The position numbers were made by a program, and so were the translations under genes. 64,000 bases of DNA from an uncultured Opitutales bacterium (GTDB lineage: Bacteria; Verrucomicrobiota; Verrucomicrobiia; Opitutales; Intestinicryptomonadaceae). The notes beneath the pieces were generated by a model, which had not been told where the DNA came from, did no database searches, and saw only the letters and a list, made by a program, of their open reading frames with translations. This document shows positions 46,032-54,276 of the stretch, in pieces (within the stretch, counting starts at the first letter, position 1; each line of letters begins with the position of its first letter). The DNA lies in assembly GCA_944389885.1 (NCBI GenBank), contig CALXNZ010000001.1:124001-188000 (forward strand). The letters are read 5' to 3'.

Positions 46032-46149
46032 GGGAACTTTTCAAGTTTCCTCTCGGAGTCGAAAAAGTCAACGCTTTTTTGACACCCTCAAAGGATAAAA
46101 CAATTTAACGCAATTTCAAAAAAGACGCCTTTTCCGATAAAAAGTTCCC
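46032..46149. repeat. Widely spaced inverted repeat
   Basis: GGGAACTTTT (46032-46041) recurs inverted as AAAAGTTCCC (46140-46149), 98 bases apart, in the gene-free 45948-46239 interval. It could be paired regulator sites; chance is possible. Confidence 0.3.
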
Positions 46150-46239
46150 AATATATTAGCGGGCAAGCAATATCCCAAAAATCCAATAAGACATTGGACA
46201 AAATTACATTTTGGAACTTGTATTGAAATAATGCGCGCC

Positions 46240-46557
46240 TTATATCATGGCCGCTACCATTGGAGGAATGGGAAAGTCCACATCAACCACGTATTCGTTT
46301 AGGGCGATTTCCACCCACTCTCTATTGGACTTTACCTCTTTTACACGCAAATGGGCAGAATCTCCGTCGCCCTGTATTACCTCATACCTGGAGACTTCAA
46401 TTCTTATGGGGGAATCTTCGCCTACGAGGAGCGCGCTGACTGAACATTTGCGGGAGTCGGTGTCAAATTCTTCGACTTCCAAGCGCCCATCTCTTATATA
46501 TTTGTCAAAATGGCTCTTCAGGAAATTTTCAAGGAGTGTTTTTTTAAATCCGAACAT
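46240..46557 (-). CDS. Conserved-looking hypothetical protein
   Basis: This 105-residue soluble protein has no recognised domain. It is acidic and strand-rich (GRLEVEEFDTDSRKCSVSALL, RIEVSRYEVI, AHLRVKEVKSNREWVEIALNEYV) and begins with a basic amphipathic helix (MFGFKKTLLENFLKSHFDKYI), so a small beta-sandwich is likely. It follows the tsf terminator and precedes the Gfo/Idh gene; neither neighbour suggests a function. Confidence 0.65.
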   Translation of the reverse strand: MFGFKKTLLENFLKSHFDKYIRDGRLEVEEFDTDSRKCSVSALLVGEDSPIRIEVSRYEVIQGDGDSAHLRVKEVKSNREWVEIALNEYVVDVDFPIPPMVAAMI

Positions 46558-46658
46558 TTTTTATAATTTTATGCGGCCTCATTCACAACGGGCATTTTTA
46601 TAAAAACTGCTGTAAAGAACTCGGCGGTTATATTTTTTAGTACAATTTTTATGGAACA

Positions 46659-46688
46659 TTAAAAAGGAGGCGAGGAAACCCCGCCTCC
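46659..46688 (-). terminator. Terminator after tsf
   Basis: GGAGGCG (46666-46672) and CGCCTCC (46682-46688) form a 7-base stem with a 9-base loop, followed on the minus strand by five Ts (46661-46665). Confidence 0.85.
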
Positions 46689-46709
46689 GCGATAAAATCT
46701 TATGAAAAC

Positions 46710-47297
46710 TTAGATTTGGTAGCGCGTAAAACGCTTTATTTCAAGTTTTTCTCCAATAGTGGCAATTTTCTGCGTCAGGAGTTCGCCAACTGTAATTTTA
46801 TCGTCTTTAACAAAAGGCTGATCCAGCAGAGAAACTTCGGATATTATTTTATCAACTTTGCCTTTAACTATTTTATCCTTTATTTCCTGGGGCTTCTTGT
46901 CGTTGGCGAGCTGAGCCATGGCGATTTCCGTCTCTTTTGCCACGAGATCCGCCGGCACCTGGTCGCGGGAGATGCACACCGGATTTGCAGCCGCTATGTG
47001 CATGCAAAGATCTCTTACAAACGATTTGAAATCCTCATTTTTTGCCACAAAGTCAGACTCGCAAGCAACCTCTATAAGCACTCCGACCTTATTGTTGGAA
47101 TGTATATAAGATGCAACTATGCCCTGCGACGCAGTGCGACCGGCTTTTTTTGCCGCTGTAGCCGCCCCTGTCTTGCGAAGAATCTCAATAGCTTTTTCTT
47201 CGTCGCCCTGAGCTTCTTCGAGAGCCTTTTTGCAATTTACTATACCTGCTCCGGTGCGCGCCCGAAGATCGGAAACCATTTTTCCGGTAATTTCCAT
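46710..47297 (-). CDS. tsf: Elongation factor Ts
   Basis: EF-Ts exchanges GDP for GTP on EF-Tu. The N-terminal UBA-like module with VSDLRARTGAGIVNCKKAL and the core CESDFVAKNEDF motif are present. At 195 residues it is the short form seen in several phyla, lacking the longer dimerisation region of the E. coli protein. It follows rpsB by 21 bases in the classic rpsB-tsf order and ends at a terminator. Confidence 0.97.
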   Translation of the reverse strand: MEITGKMVSDLRARTGAGIVNCKKALEEAQGDEEKAIEILRKTGAATAAKKAGRTASQGIVASYIHSNNKVGVLIEVACESDFVAKNEDFKSFVRDLCMHIAAANPVCISRDQVPADLVAKETEIAMAQLANDKKPQEIKDKIVKGKVDKIISEVSLLDQPFVKDDKITVGELLTQKIATIGEKLEIKRFTRYQI

Positions 47298-47318
47298 ATT
47301 AAATAAAACCTTTCTTCT

Positions 47319-48137
47319 TTACTTTGATTCTTCGACGCTGTTTACGTCAATATCCGCCGCAAATTTCACGTCGGCATCCGCCTCGGAATTTTCGGCTTCC
47401 TGGGCGGCTGAATTGCGCTTTTTAGAAATAATTTGCGGGTTTTTCACTTGCACAACCCTGCGGCTGAGTCCGTTTTGAATCGCCTCGACCATGATTTCCA
47501 CTATGAGGCGTATGCTCTTGACGGCGTCGTCATTTGCGGGAATTGGATAATCTATGAGAGTCGGGTCAGAATTTGTATCGACTATTGCGACGGTCGGGAT
47601 TCCGAGCTTACGGCATTCCGACACCGCTATTTCCTCATTTTTTATATCCACTATAAAAGCCGCTCCGGGAAGTTTGGATATATCTTTAATCCCCTCGAAA
47701 TTGCGGTTCATTCTGTCCATTTCGCGGCGGATTGCGGCGGCCTCTTTTGCGTAAAGTTTATCGAGCTCGCCGTTGGCTTCCATAGAGAGGAATTTTTTAT
47801 ATTTTTTGAGGCTTGTCAAAATTGTCTCAAAATTTGTGAGAGTGCCGCCGAGCCAACGGTTTACGCAGAACGGCATATTGCACATTGTGGCGGCTTCGCG
47901 CAGAATTTCTTGCGCCTGGCGCTTGGTGCCTATAAGGATAACGTCCTGTCCGCCGGCGACCACTTCTTCAATAAAAGCCGCGGCTTTTTGAAGCTGTTCA
48001 TAGGTCTTCTCAAGGTCTATAATCGACACGCCTGAGCGATGGTCGTAGACATAAGGTTTTGAGCGAGGATTCCATCTGCGGGTCTGATGCCCGAAATGCA
48101 CGCCTGCGTCGAGGAGATCTTTTACTGTAATATTCAT
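47319..48137 (-). CDS. rpsB: 30S ribosomal protein S2
   Basis: S2 is a structural protein of the small ribosomal subunit. VKDLLDAGVHFGHQTRRWNP, GTKRQAQEIL and RWLGGTLTNFETI are standard S2 sequence. The C-terminus after residue 235 is an acidic, low-complexity tail. It heads the rpsB-tsf operon and has a promoter with an embedded palindrome upstream. Confidence 0.97.
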   Translation of the reverse strand: MNITVKDLLDAGVHFGHQTRRWNPRSKPYVYDHRSGVSIIDLEKTYEQLQKAAAFIEEVVAGGQDVILIGTKRQAQEILREAATMCNMPFCVNRWLGGTLTNFETILTSLKKYKKFLSMEANGELDKLYAKEAAAIRREMDRMNRNFEGIKDISKLPGAAFIVDIKNEEIAVSECRKLGIPTVAIVDTNSDPTLIDYPIPANDDAVKSIRLIVEIMVEAIQNGLSRRVVQVKNPQIISKKRNSAAQEAENSEADADVKFAADIDVNSVEESK

Positions 48138-48199
48138 AACAAGGCTCCGTATTCGATTTCTCGAACCTGGGATAATCTTTCTATTTTGGTTGATGTTGT

Positions 48200-48228
48200 T
48201 TTAGAATCCGACACCGTGTCGAATTCAA
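48200..48228 (-). promoter_or_regulatory. rpsB-tsf promoter with palindrome in the spacer
   Basis: On the minus strand TTGAAT (48223-48228) and TCTAAA (48200-48205) are exactly 17 bases apart. The spacer contains a perfect 6+1+6 palindrome (CGACAC, one base, GTGTCG; 48209-48221). A site here would be covered by RNA polymerase, so a bound regulator would affect initiation directly. Confidence 0.5.
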
Positions 48229-48343
48229 TTAAAGCCGTTTAGGAAATACTATGTAAAATCTTCGGGCAAGAAAATTTTTAAAAAAAAGCAATTATATTAA
48301 AAAAAACTTGCGCCGTTTCCCAAAAGAACAAAATGCAATTTTT

Positions 48344-48481
48344 ATGAAAAAGATTTTTCTAATTGCATTGGCCCTTGCCGCCTTAATGGTTGCGGCATGC
48401 TCGTCGAACGACAACGGCGTGACAATAAGCAGAGGCTGGCTCGGGCAAAACTGCGCGGCGCACACATGCCATTGCTCTTAG
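48344..48481 (+). CDS. Small lipoprotein with a Cys/His tail
   Basis: This 45-residue reading frame encodes a clear lipoprotein signal (MKKIFLIALALAALMVAAC; modified Cys19) and a 26-residue mature part ending NCAAHTCHCS. The tail holds three Cys and two His in a CX4CXC pattern that could bind a metal or form disulfides. The signal peptide and a terminator hairpin just downstream support a real gene. The ribosome site is weak. It precedes the second RND pair by about 190 bases, but the terminator makes it a separate unit. Confidence 0.65.
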   Translation: MKKIFLIALALAALMVAACSSNDNGVTISRGWLGQNCAAHTCHCS

Positions 48482-48508
48482 CGGCATTGCTTGGCGATAC
48501 CCGCATGG

Positions 48509-48538
48509 GCCGCGGATTTTTCCGGGGCTCTTTTTTTC
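48509..48538 (+). terminator. Terminator after the small lipoprotein gene
   Basis: GCCGCGGA (48509-48516) pairs with TCCGGGGC (48521-48528) with one mismatch, followed by TCTTTTTTT. The 48540-48668 stretch after it is AT-rich and should hold the promoter of the second RND operon. Confidence 0.65.
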
Positions 48539-48668
48539 ATATTTTTTATATGCATAAAAAAATAAAAAATTTTTCTTGAGGATATCAAAAAATTTCGGAA
48601 GTATCTTTTCGGCGTTGAGTATATCTATAACTTCGGCGCCTTTTATAAAGAACACGGGGATTTTTAAC

Positions 48669-49796
48669 ATGGGGAAATACGCATTATATGCTGTTTTTGC
48701 CGCGCTGTCGTTGCTTATGACAGGCTGTTGGAATAATTCGTCAAAGAGCTCCTCCAAAAAGGAAACAAACGACGTCTATATACAAAAGCCGCTAAAACAA
48801 AGCGTCGAAATATGGGACGATTACACCGCCAGATTGGAGGGCGAAAAATCGGTCGAGATACGGGCCAGAGTCAGCGGTTATCTCGAAAAAATATGCTTTA
48901 GAGACGGCGACTTCGTAAAAGAGGGCGACGTCCTCTTTGAAATAGACTCCGCCCCCTTTGAAGCGATTGTTGAAGCCTGCAAAGCGGACGTTGCCGAAAT
49001 TACCGCAAAAATCGAGCTTGCCAAAAATAACCTCGAACGCGCCCAGCAGCTCTACGAAGGCAACGCCATCTCAAAAGAGGCCCTTGAAACCCGGCGCAGT
49101 GAGCTTTTGTCCGCTAAGGCGATTCTCATGAGCGCCCAAGCCAAGCTCAAAGAAGCCGTGCTAAACCTAAAATTCACAAAGATATCCTCTCCGATATCCG
49201 GCTACATAGGCAAGCGCAGGGTCGATGTTGGAAATCTAATAGCCGACACCAACACCCTTATGGCGACCGTCGTCTCGCGCGACACCATCTACGCATATTT
49301 TGAAATTAGCGAACGCGACGTAATACGCTACGAAAAAATAGGCCTGTTTAGAAATATAGACACAGAAAAGCGGAAGGGACCCCCCGTAAAACTTAAACTT
49401 ATGGACGAACCCGAATATTCCCATGCGGGCATATTGACGTATGTGGACAACATGTTGCAATCTGCAAGCATTGAACTCAGGGCGGAAATAGACAATATAA
49501 ACGGGGCGCTCCTTCCGGGCATGTTTGCTAAGGTCAGCCTTCGCGCCGGAGAGCCGGTAGAAAAGTTGATGGTGCCAGAGCTTGCGGTCGGAACGGACCT
49601 AATAGGCAGATATGTACTGCTGGTTAACAAGGATAACATTGTGGAGTACCGCAGCATTAAAGTCGGAGAAAAGATAGGCAGAATGCAGATAGTTGAAGAG
49701 GGGCTTGACGGCTCCGAAAACGTAATAGTAAAGGGAATGCAAAGGGCCCGCCCCGACATGAAAGTCAATCCCATTCAGGTTTCTGAAAAGAAATGA
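48669..49796 (+). CDS. RND efflux periplasmic adaptor lipoprotein, second copy
   Basis: This 375-residue adaptor has a lipobox LMTGC with the modified Cys at residue 20. Sequence order matches the first adaptor: EIWDDYTARLEGEKSVEIRARVSGYLEKI, the alpha-hairpin (about 85-165), and KISSPISGYIGKRRVDVGNLI. I chose ATG 48669, which gives the proper signal; an upstream in-frame start at 48576 adds 31 unrelated residues. The stop overlaps the pump start as ATGA (49793-49796). No regulator gene is attached. Confidence 0.94.
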   Translation: MGKYALYAVFAALSLLMTGCWNNSSKSSSKKETNDVYIQKPLKQSVEIWDDYTARLEGEKSVEIRARVSGYLEKICFRDGDFVKEGDVLFEIDSAPFEAIVEACKADVAEITAKIELAKNNLERAQQLYEGNAISKEALETRRSELLSAKAILMSAQAKLKEAVLNLKFTKISSPISGYIGKRRVDVGNLIADTNTLMATVVSRDTIYAYFEISERDVIRYEKIGLFRNIDTEKRKGPPVKLKLMDEPEYSHAGILTYVDNMLQSASIELRAEIDNINGALLPGMFAKVSLRAGEPVEKLMVPELAVGTDLIGRYVLLVNKDNIVEYRSIKVGEKIGRMQIVEEGLDGSENVIVKGMQRARPDMKVNPIQVSEKK

Positions 49797-52700
49797 AATT
49801 CTCCCACTTTTTCATCAATAGGCCGATTCTCGCGGCGGTTATATCAATAGTGATATTCCTATTGGGCGTGGGGGCGTATATAGGCCTCCCAGTGGCGCAG
49901 TATCCGAATATCGCCCCGCCTATGATTTACGTTTCCGCAACATATACGGGGGCTTCCCCGGAAGTGGTGATGAATTCGGTTATAGCGCCAATAGAGCAAT
50001 CGCTCAACGGCGTAGAAGGCATGATATATATGCAGAGCCAAGCGGGATCCGACGGCAGCGCGCAGGTCGTGGTGACTTTCGACACGGGAATAGACGTCGA
50101 TATGGCTCAAGTGCGCGTCCAAAACCGCGTATCTGAAACGATGACGCGCCTTCCGCAAGAAGTTAGAGATTCGGGAGTCACCGTACGCAAACGTTCTCCA
50201 GACCTGCTAATAACAATAAATCTATTCTCCCCAAAAGGTACGCGCGATAAGCTCTACCTTACCAATTACGCCATCACCCAGATGCAGGACAGGTTGTCTC
50301 GAATACCGGGAGTCAGCGAATTCAATGTTTGGGGAGCAATGGAATACTCCATGAGAATATGGATAGATCCCGACAAATTGTCGTCGTTGGATCTTACCGC
50401 CCAAGAGGTCATAAACGCCTTGCAGGAACAAAACAAGCAGATAGCCGCCGGCAAACTCAATGCCCCGCCACTTGAATCCGACGCCGCATTTGAATTGATT
50501 ATAAACACGCAGGGACGCCTTGAAACTGAAGACGAGTTCGGCAATATAATAGTCAAAGACATGCCGGACGGCCGAATTATCAGGGTTAAGGACGTAGCGC
50601 GCGTTGAATTAGGGTCAAAAACATACGGAAACGAATCCTATATAAACGGTCGCAGCACGGTTTCAATGGGCGCCTACCAGCTTCCGGGTTCAAACGCCAT
50701 AGAACTGGCAAAAAGAATCAAGGACGAACTGGCGGAAATGAAAAAAAGCTTCCCGAACGACGTTGATTACGTAATAGGACTCGACGTCACCGAATACATA
50801 TCCGAATCCATAAACGCCGTATATAAGACAATATTCGACGCAATATTTCTGGTTGTAATAGTCATTCTCGTTTTTCTTCAAAACTGGAGGGCCGCGATAA
50901 TTCCCCTTTTTGCGATACCTGTATCGCTCGTTGGAACATTCGCGGTAATGTATCTTTTTGGATTTTCTATAAACAACCTTACGCTTTTCGGGCTGGTTCT
51001 GGCCATAGGGATAGTCGTTGACGACGCCATAGTGGTAGTGGAAAACGTGGAGCGCAACATGCGCGACGGCCTTCCGGTAAAAGAAGCCACACACAAGGCA
51101 ATGACGCAGGTACAGGGGGCCGTTATAGCCATCGCCCTCGTTTTGAGCTGCGTATTCATACCCACGGCATTCGTAGGCGGAATCACAGGGGAATTCTACA
51201 AGCAGTTCGCCCTCACCATAGCAGTTTCCACAATATTGTCAGCACTTGTTTCCCTCACTCTGACTCCGGCGCTATGCGCGTTGTTGTTAAAAGACAAGGA
51301 CGCGTCCAAACGCACATTTATCTCGAAAATATGGGATTACTCTTTCGGATTTTTCTTTTCGGGATTTAACAAGAGTTTCGACTGGGTATCCAGACAATAC
51401 GGCTGGCTCGTAAAAAAACTGACCAGAATATCGATTCTCATTCTTCTTGTTTACGCCGGACTCCTCTGGGCCACAAAACATACTTTCGAGCAAACTCCGC
51501 AGGGATTTATTCCCAAGCAGGACCAAGGCTATATAAACGCGACTATCATATTGCCCGACGGAGCCTCTTTTGCGAGAGCCGAACATGTAGTCAAGCGCGC
51601 CGGCGAACTAATAATGAACGTGGACGGCGTGCGCTACTCAAACGCAACCGCCGGGCGCAACGGCATATCCGGAATGTCGTCATCAAACGCCGGCAATATT
51701 TCAATCAATTTTACAGATAGGGGCGAGCGCGATAAAAAGGGGCGTTCTGCAAACGCAATACTTGAAGATATACGCGAAATATTGGAACGCGAATGTCCGG
51801 AAGCCGATATTTATATGCTCACGCCTCCCCCGGTACGCGGCATAGGCAGCGGCTCCGACTTCAAAATGCAACTCCAAGACAGGGTCGGATACGGCGTTGA
51901 AGAACTGCAAAAGCAACTGGTTTTATTTATCGACGAAGTAAATAAGCTCGATTGCGTATCGCAGGCCTTTTCCGCCTTTAGAATATCGAATCCCCAGCTG
52001 TATGTGGACATAGACAGAGTCAGGGCCCAAAAATTAAATGTTTCGCTGGAGTCTATATTCACCACGCTCCAATACAACCTGGGTTCGGTATATGTAAACG
52101 ACTTCAACATACTCGGCCGCGTATATAGGGTTATGGCACAGGCCGAAAGCGTCAACCGCACGGACCTGCGCGACATCTACAATCTAAAAGTCCCCAACAA
52201 AAACGGCGAGAACGTTCCGCTGGGATCATTGATATCAATAAAGCGAATAATAGGCCCCGACAGAACAGTTAGATACAACATGTACCAAAGCGCAGAGGTA
52301 CAGGGCAATCTCGCCCCCGGATACAGTTCGGGGGAAGCCATAAACGCCATCGACGAACTCGCCTTAAAGGTGCTTCCGCAAGGCATGGGCATAGAATGGA
52401 CCGATATTGCCTACCAACAAAAGCGCACTGGAAATACGTCGCTAATCGTGTTCTTCGTGTGCGTAATATTCGTATTTTTAGTGCTATCTGGCTTGTATGA
52501 GAGTTGGACGATACCGCTGGCGGTGATTTTAATTGTGCCACTGGTGCTTTTCTTCGCCGTGAGCGGAGTGCACATGCGGGGAATGGACAACAATATAATG
52601 ACGCAAATAGGATTCATAGTGCTAATTGGTCTGGCATGCAAGAACGCCATTCTCATAGTCGAGTTTGCGCGACAAAGAGAGGAACACGGCGAAGAGCTCG

Positions 52701-52948
52701 TGAGCGCGGTTAGCCATGCCTCGCAAAACAGATTGCGCCCGATAGCGATGACATCTCTGGCCTTCATATTCGGCGTAGTGCCGTTGGCTTTCGGCTTGGG
52801 ATCGGGGTTTGAATTGCGGCAAAGCCTCGGAACGTCGGTATTTTTCGGAATGATAGGGGTGACAATCGCCGGCTGCATATTCACCCCCGTTTTCTACTAT
52901 GTAATCAGAAAACTATTCGGCAAAGGCAAAAAGCTCGAAGCCAGATAG
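49793..52948 (+). CDS. RND multidrug efflux pump, HAE1 family, second copy
   Basis: This 1051-residue AcrB-like transporter has the proton-relay pair in GIVVDDAIVVVENVERNM near residue 410 and the relay Lys in GLACKNAILIVEFARQ near 940. It is clearly paralogous to the pump at 6167-9319. No outer-membrane channel gene follows; a terminator comes 19 bases after the stop. It presumably borrows the NodT-type channel from the first operon or another TolC. Confidence 0.96.
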   Translation: MKFSHFFINRPILAAVISIVIFLLGVGAYIGLPVAQYPNIAPPMIYVSATYTGASPEVVMNSVIAPIEQSLNGVEGMIYMQSQAGSDGSAQVVVTFDTGIDVDMAQVRVQNRVSETMTRLPQEVRDSGVTVRKRSPDLLITINLFSPKGTRDKLYLTNYAITQMQDRLSRIPGVSEFNVWGAMEYSMRIWIDPDKLSSLDLTAQEVINALQEQNKQIAAGKLNAPPLESDAAFELIINTQGRLETEDEFGNIIVKDMPDGRIIRVKDVARVELGSKTYGNESYINGRSTVSMGAYQLPGSNAIELAKRIKDELAEMKKSFPNDVDYVIGLDVTEYISESINAVYKTIFDAIFLVVIVILVFLQNWRAAIIPLFAIPVSLVGTFAVMYLFGFSINNLTLFGLVLAIGIVVDDAIVVVENVERNMRDGLPVKEATHKAMTQVQGAVIAIALVLSCVFIPTAFVGGITGEFYKQFALTIAVSTILSALVSLTLTPALCALLLKDKDASKRTFISKIWDYSFGFFFSGFNKSFDWVSRQYGWLVKKLTRISILILLVYAGLLWATKHTFEQTPQGFIPKQDQGYINATIILPDGASFARAEHVVKRAGELIMNVDGVRYSNATAGRNGISGMSSSNAGNISINFTDRGERDKKGRSANAILEDIREILERECPEADIYMLTPPPVRGIGSGSDFKMQLQDRVGYGVEELQKQLVLFIDEVNKLDCVSQAFSAFRISNPQLYVDIDRVRAQKLNVSLESIFTTLQYNLGSVYVNDFNILGRVYRVMAQAESVNRTDLRDIYNLKVPNKNGENVPLGSLISIKRIIGPDRTVRYNMYQSAEVQGNLAPGYSSGEAINAIDELALKVLPQGMGIEWTDIAYQQKRTGNTSLIVFFVCVIFVFLVLSGLYESWTIPLAVILIVPLVLFFAVSGVHMRGMDNNIMTQIGFIVLIGLACKNAILIVEFARQREEHGEELVSAVSHASQNRLRPIAMTSLAFIFGVVPLAFGLGSGFELRQSLGTSVFFGMIGVTIAGCIFTPVFYYVIRKLFGKGKKLEAR

Positions 52949-52966
52949 AAAAAAAGATTATTTTTT

Positions 52967-52998
52967 AAAAAAGCCGTATTCAAAAGAATACGGCTTTT
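52967..52998 (+). terminator. Terminator after the second RND operon
   Basis: AAGCCGTATTC (52971-52981) and GAATACGGCTT (52986-52996) form an 11-base stem with an AAAA loop, followed by TTTT; the A-run on the other side allows function on both strands. Confidence 0.9.
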
Positions 52999-53046
52999 CC
53001 GATTATATAATTTAAACGCATCTTCAATATTCGTGAAATATTATTT

Positions 53047-53745
53047 ATGAAAAGACATCTCTTGCGAATATCGGTCTTCGCGATAGCTTTCTTCTGTTCG
53101 CTATCAGCTGTTGGAAACCCCCAAGAAAGTTCCCAAGACTTCCGCAGAATATACATAGCCAGGCACGGGCAAAGGCCGTCGAAGGGAGATCCCTCCTTGA
53201 CCGACTTAGGCAAAGAGCAGGCTCGCATGCTCGGCGAACGTCTAAAAGCGGAGGGATTCAAGGGGAATATATACGCGTCGCCTTATTTGAGAACGGTGGA
53301 AACCGCGGTAGAAATAGCAAAAGTGACGGGCGGCAAGGTCGCATTAAATCCCCTAATTCAGGAGCGGACTCACAAGCTTGGCAGTCCGGACATAAAAGGG
53401 AGAACTCAATCCGAACTTTCCAAAATATTTCCGGGAATGATATTGGAGTCTCCAAAGCTGGAATATCCTTGGGTATATACCGACAACTCTGGGGAAAAAC
53501 TGAAAGAAAATGTAGAGAAAGCTATCCAGGAAGCCTTAAAGGCCGACGGGAGGGACTTCATACTCGTCGGGCATAAGGCCACTGTCAAAGCCGCGCTGGA
53601 AATACTCGGGAAGCAGGCGGGAGTGCAGATTGAAGCCGAGATTTGGAATTGTACGCTCCTTTATTTTGTCATAAGCGACGGCGGCAGCGTAAAATTCGTG
53701 GAATGTGGTACAGGATTTATCCCCCCCTCAAAAAATTACAAATAA
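53047..53745 (+). CDS. Exported histidine-phosphatase-superfamily protein
   Basis: This 232-residue protein has a signal peptide (about 1-23). The catalytic motif ARHGQR (His40) and the second His in LVGHKATVKAA are present, along with TDLGKEQARMLGERL. It resembles phosphoglycerate-mutase-type phosphatases, but export points to a periplasmic phosphomonoester as substrate. The last codons contain a C7 run. It stands alone between the RND terminator and the orphan promoter. Confidence 0.85.
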   Translation: MKRHLLRISVFAIAFFCSLSAVGNPQESSQDFRRIYIARHGQRPSKGDPSLTDLGKEQARMLGERLKAEGFKGNIYASPYLRTVETAVEIAKVTGGKVALNPLIQERTHKLGSPDIKGRTQSELSKIFPGMILESPKLEYPWVYTDNSGEKLKENVEKAIQEALKADGRDFILVGHKATVKAALEILGKQAGVQIEAEIWNCTLLYFVISDGGSVKFVECGTGFIPPSKNYK

Positions 53746-53761
53746 CCAAAAGCCGCCTCTT

Positions 53762-53789
53762 TTGACAGAATGACGCCATTCAATATAAT
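53762..53789 (+). promoter_or_regulatory. Consensus sigma-70 promoter without a downstream gene
   Basis: TTGACA (53762-53767) and TATAAT (53784-53789) are both perfect, 16 bases apart. Transcription would start near 53796 on the plus strand, where no reading frame follows and the next gene (tatA) is on the opposite strand. Confidence 0.65.
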
Positions 53790-53795
53790 TAAGAT

Positions 53796-53912
53796 TGCCG
53801 CCTAAAATTGGGCGCTCATGGCGCGATGCCATAGGCATTGCCAATATTCCCCCGCCCTGCGGATATTTTATAAGGATTTTGGTCGATTCACAAAACGCCA
53901 CCAGATTTGCGC
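53796..53912 (+). ncRNA. Possible small RNA
   Basis: Downstream of the consensus promoter the sequence can fold: ATTGG/CCAAT (53807-53811 with 53841-53845) encloses ATGGC/GCCAT (53818-53822 with 53828-53832), and a second hairpin joins AATAT..CCGC with GCGGATATT (about 53843-53867). There is no plausible protein frame. The 3' end is uncertain because the next hairpin (53920-53944) lacks a U-tract on this strand. No known RNA family was recognised. Confidence 0.35.
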
Positions 53913-53913
53913 A

Positions 53914-53944
53914 ATAAAAAACGGCGGGCATAACGCGCGCCGTT
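53914..53944 (-). terminator. Terminator after tatA
   Basis: AACGGCG (53920-53926) and CGCCGTT (53938-53944) form a 7-base stem with an 11-base loop, followed on the minus strand by six Ts. Confidence 0.75.
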
Positions 53945-53978
53945 AAAAATTTGAATAAAGGATTTTATAGTAGGAAAA

Positions 53979-54233
53979 TTATTTTACATCGTCCGATTTG
54001 TCATCGGAAGCCGGCTTTGGGGAATCTTGAGTTGTCTTTTTCTCCTCTTCCTTCATCGCCTCGCGTATATTTTCCTCAACCTCGCTCGTGGCCTTTTTAA
54101 ATTCCCTTATAGATTTACCCAGGCCTCTTGCGAGTTCGGGAAGTCTCTTGGCCCCGAAAAGAAGCAAAATGACTATCAATATGAGAATCATTTCCTGCGT
54201 TCCGGGCATCACAAATGCAAAAGTCGTATTCAT
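53979..54233 (-). CDS. tatA: Sec-independent protein translocase TatA
   Basis: TatA forms the pore-like component of the twin-arginine export system. A single membrane helix (about 14-27), the FG hinge, and the amphipathic helix [20 protein letters not shown] are diagnostic; the tail is charged and disordered. I chose ATG 54233 (84 residues); ATG 54209 is also possible. TatB and TatC are not adjacent. It lies 43 bases after the 582-residue protein gene on the same strand. The Gfo/Idh protein at 44565-45947 is a likely Tat substrate. Confidence 0.92.
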   Translation of the reverse strand: MNTTFAFVMPGTQEMILILIVILLLFGAKRLPELARGLGKSIREFKKATSEVEENIREAMKEEEKKTTQDSPKPASDDKSDDVK

Positions 54234-54276
54234 ACGCAAAAAACTTAAAGTTATGCTTGCATGAGTCAAGCAATTA

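Noticed and set aside
46716-47306. 196-codon open frame opposite tsf
   Set aside because: The minus-strand gene is unmistakably EF-Ts; the plus-strand frame is its shadow.
48140-48175. GGTTCGA on the minus strand upstream of rpsB
   Set aside because: It resembles a tRNA T-loop, but there is no matching stem and no cloverleaf. Treated as leader sequence.
53721-53727. C7 run at the end of the phosphatase gene
   Set aside because: Runs of this length occur several times in the window (for example near 13743 and 59145) and slippage would change only a few terminal residues.
53877-53902. tRNA-like T-arm (TTTTG/CAAAA stem around GTCGATTCA) followed by CCACCA
   Set aside because: No D-arm, anticodon arm or acceptor strand of proper length can be placed, and the loop is too long. 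It may be part of the suspected small RNA but not a tRNA or tmRNA end.
53728-53931. 67-codon minus-strand frame after tatA
   Set aside because: It begins inside the tatA terminator hairpin and overlaps the end of the phosphatase gene. It has no ribosome site or recognisable pattern.
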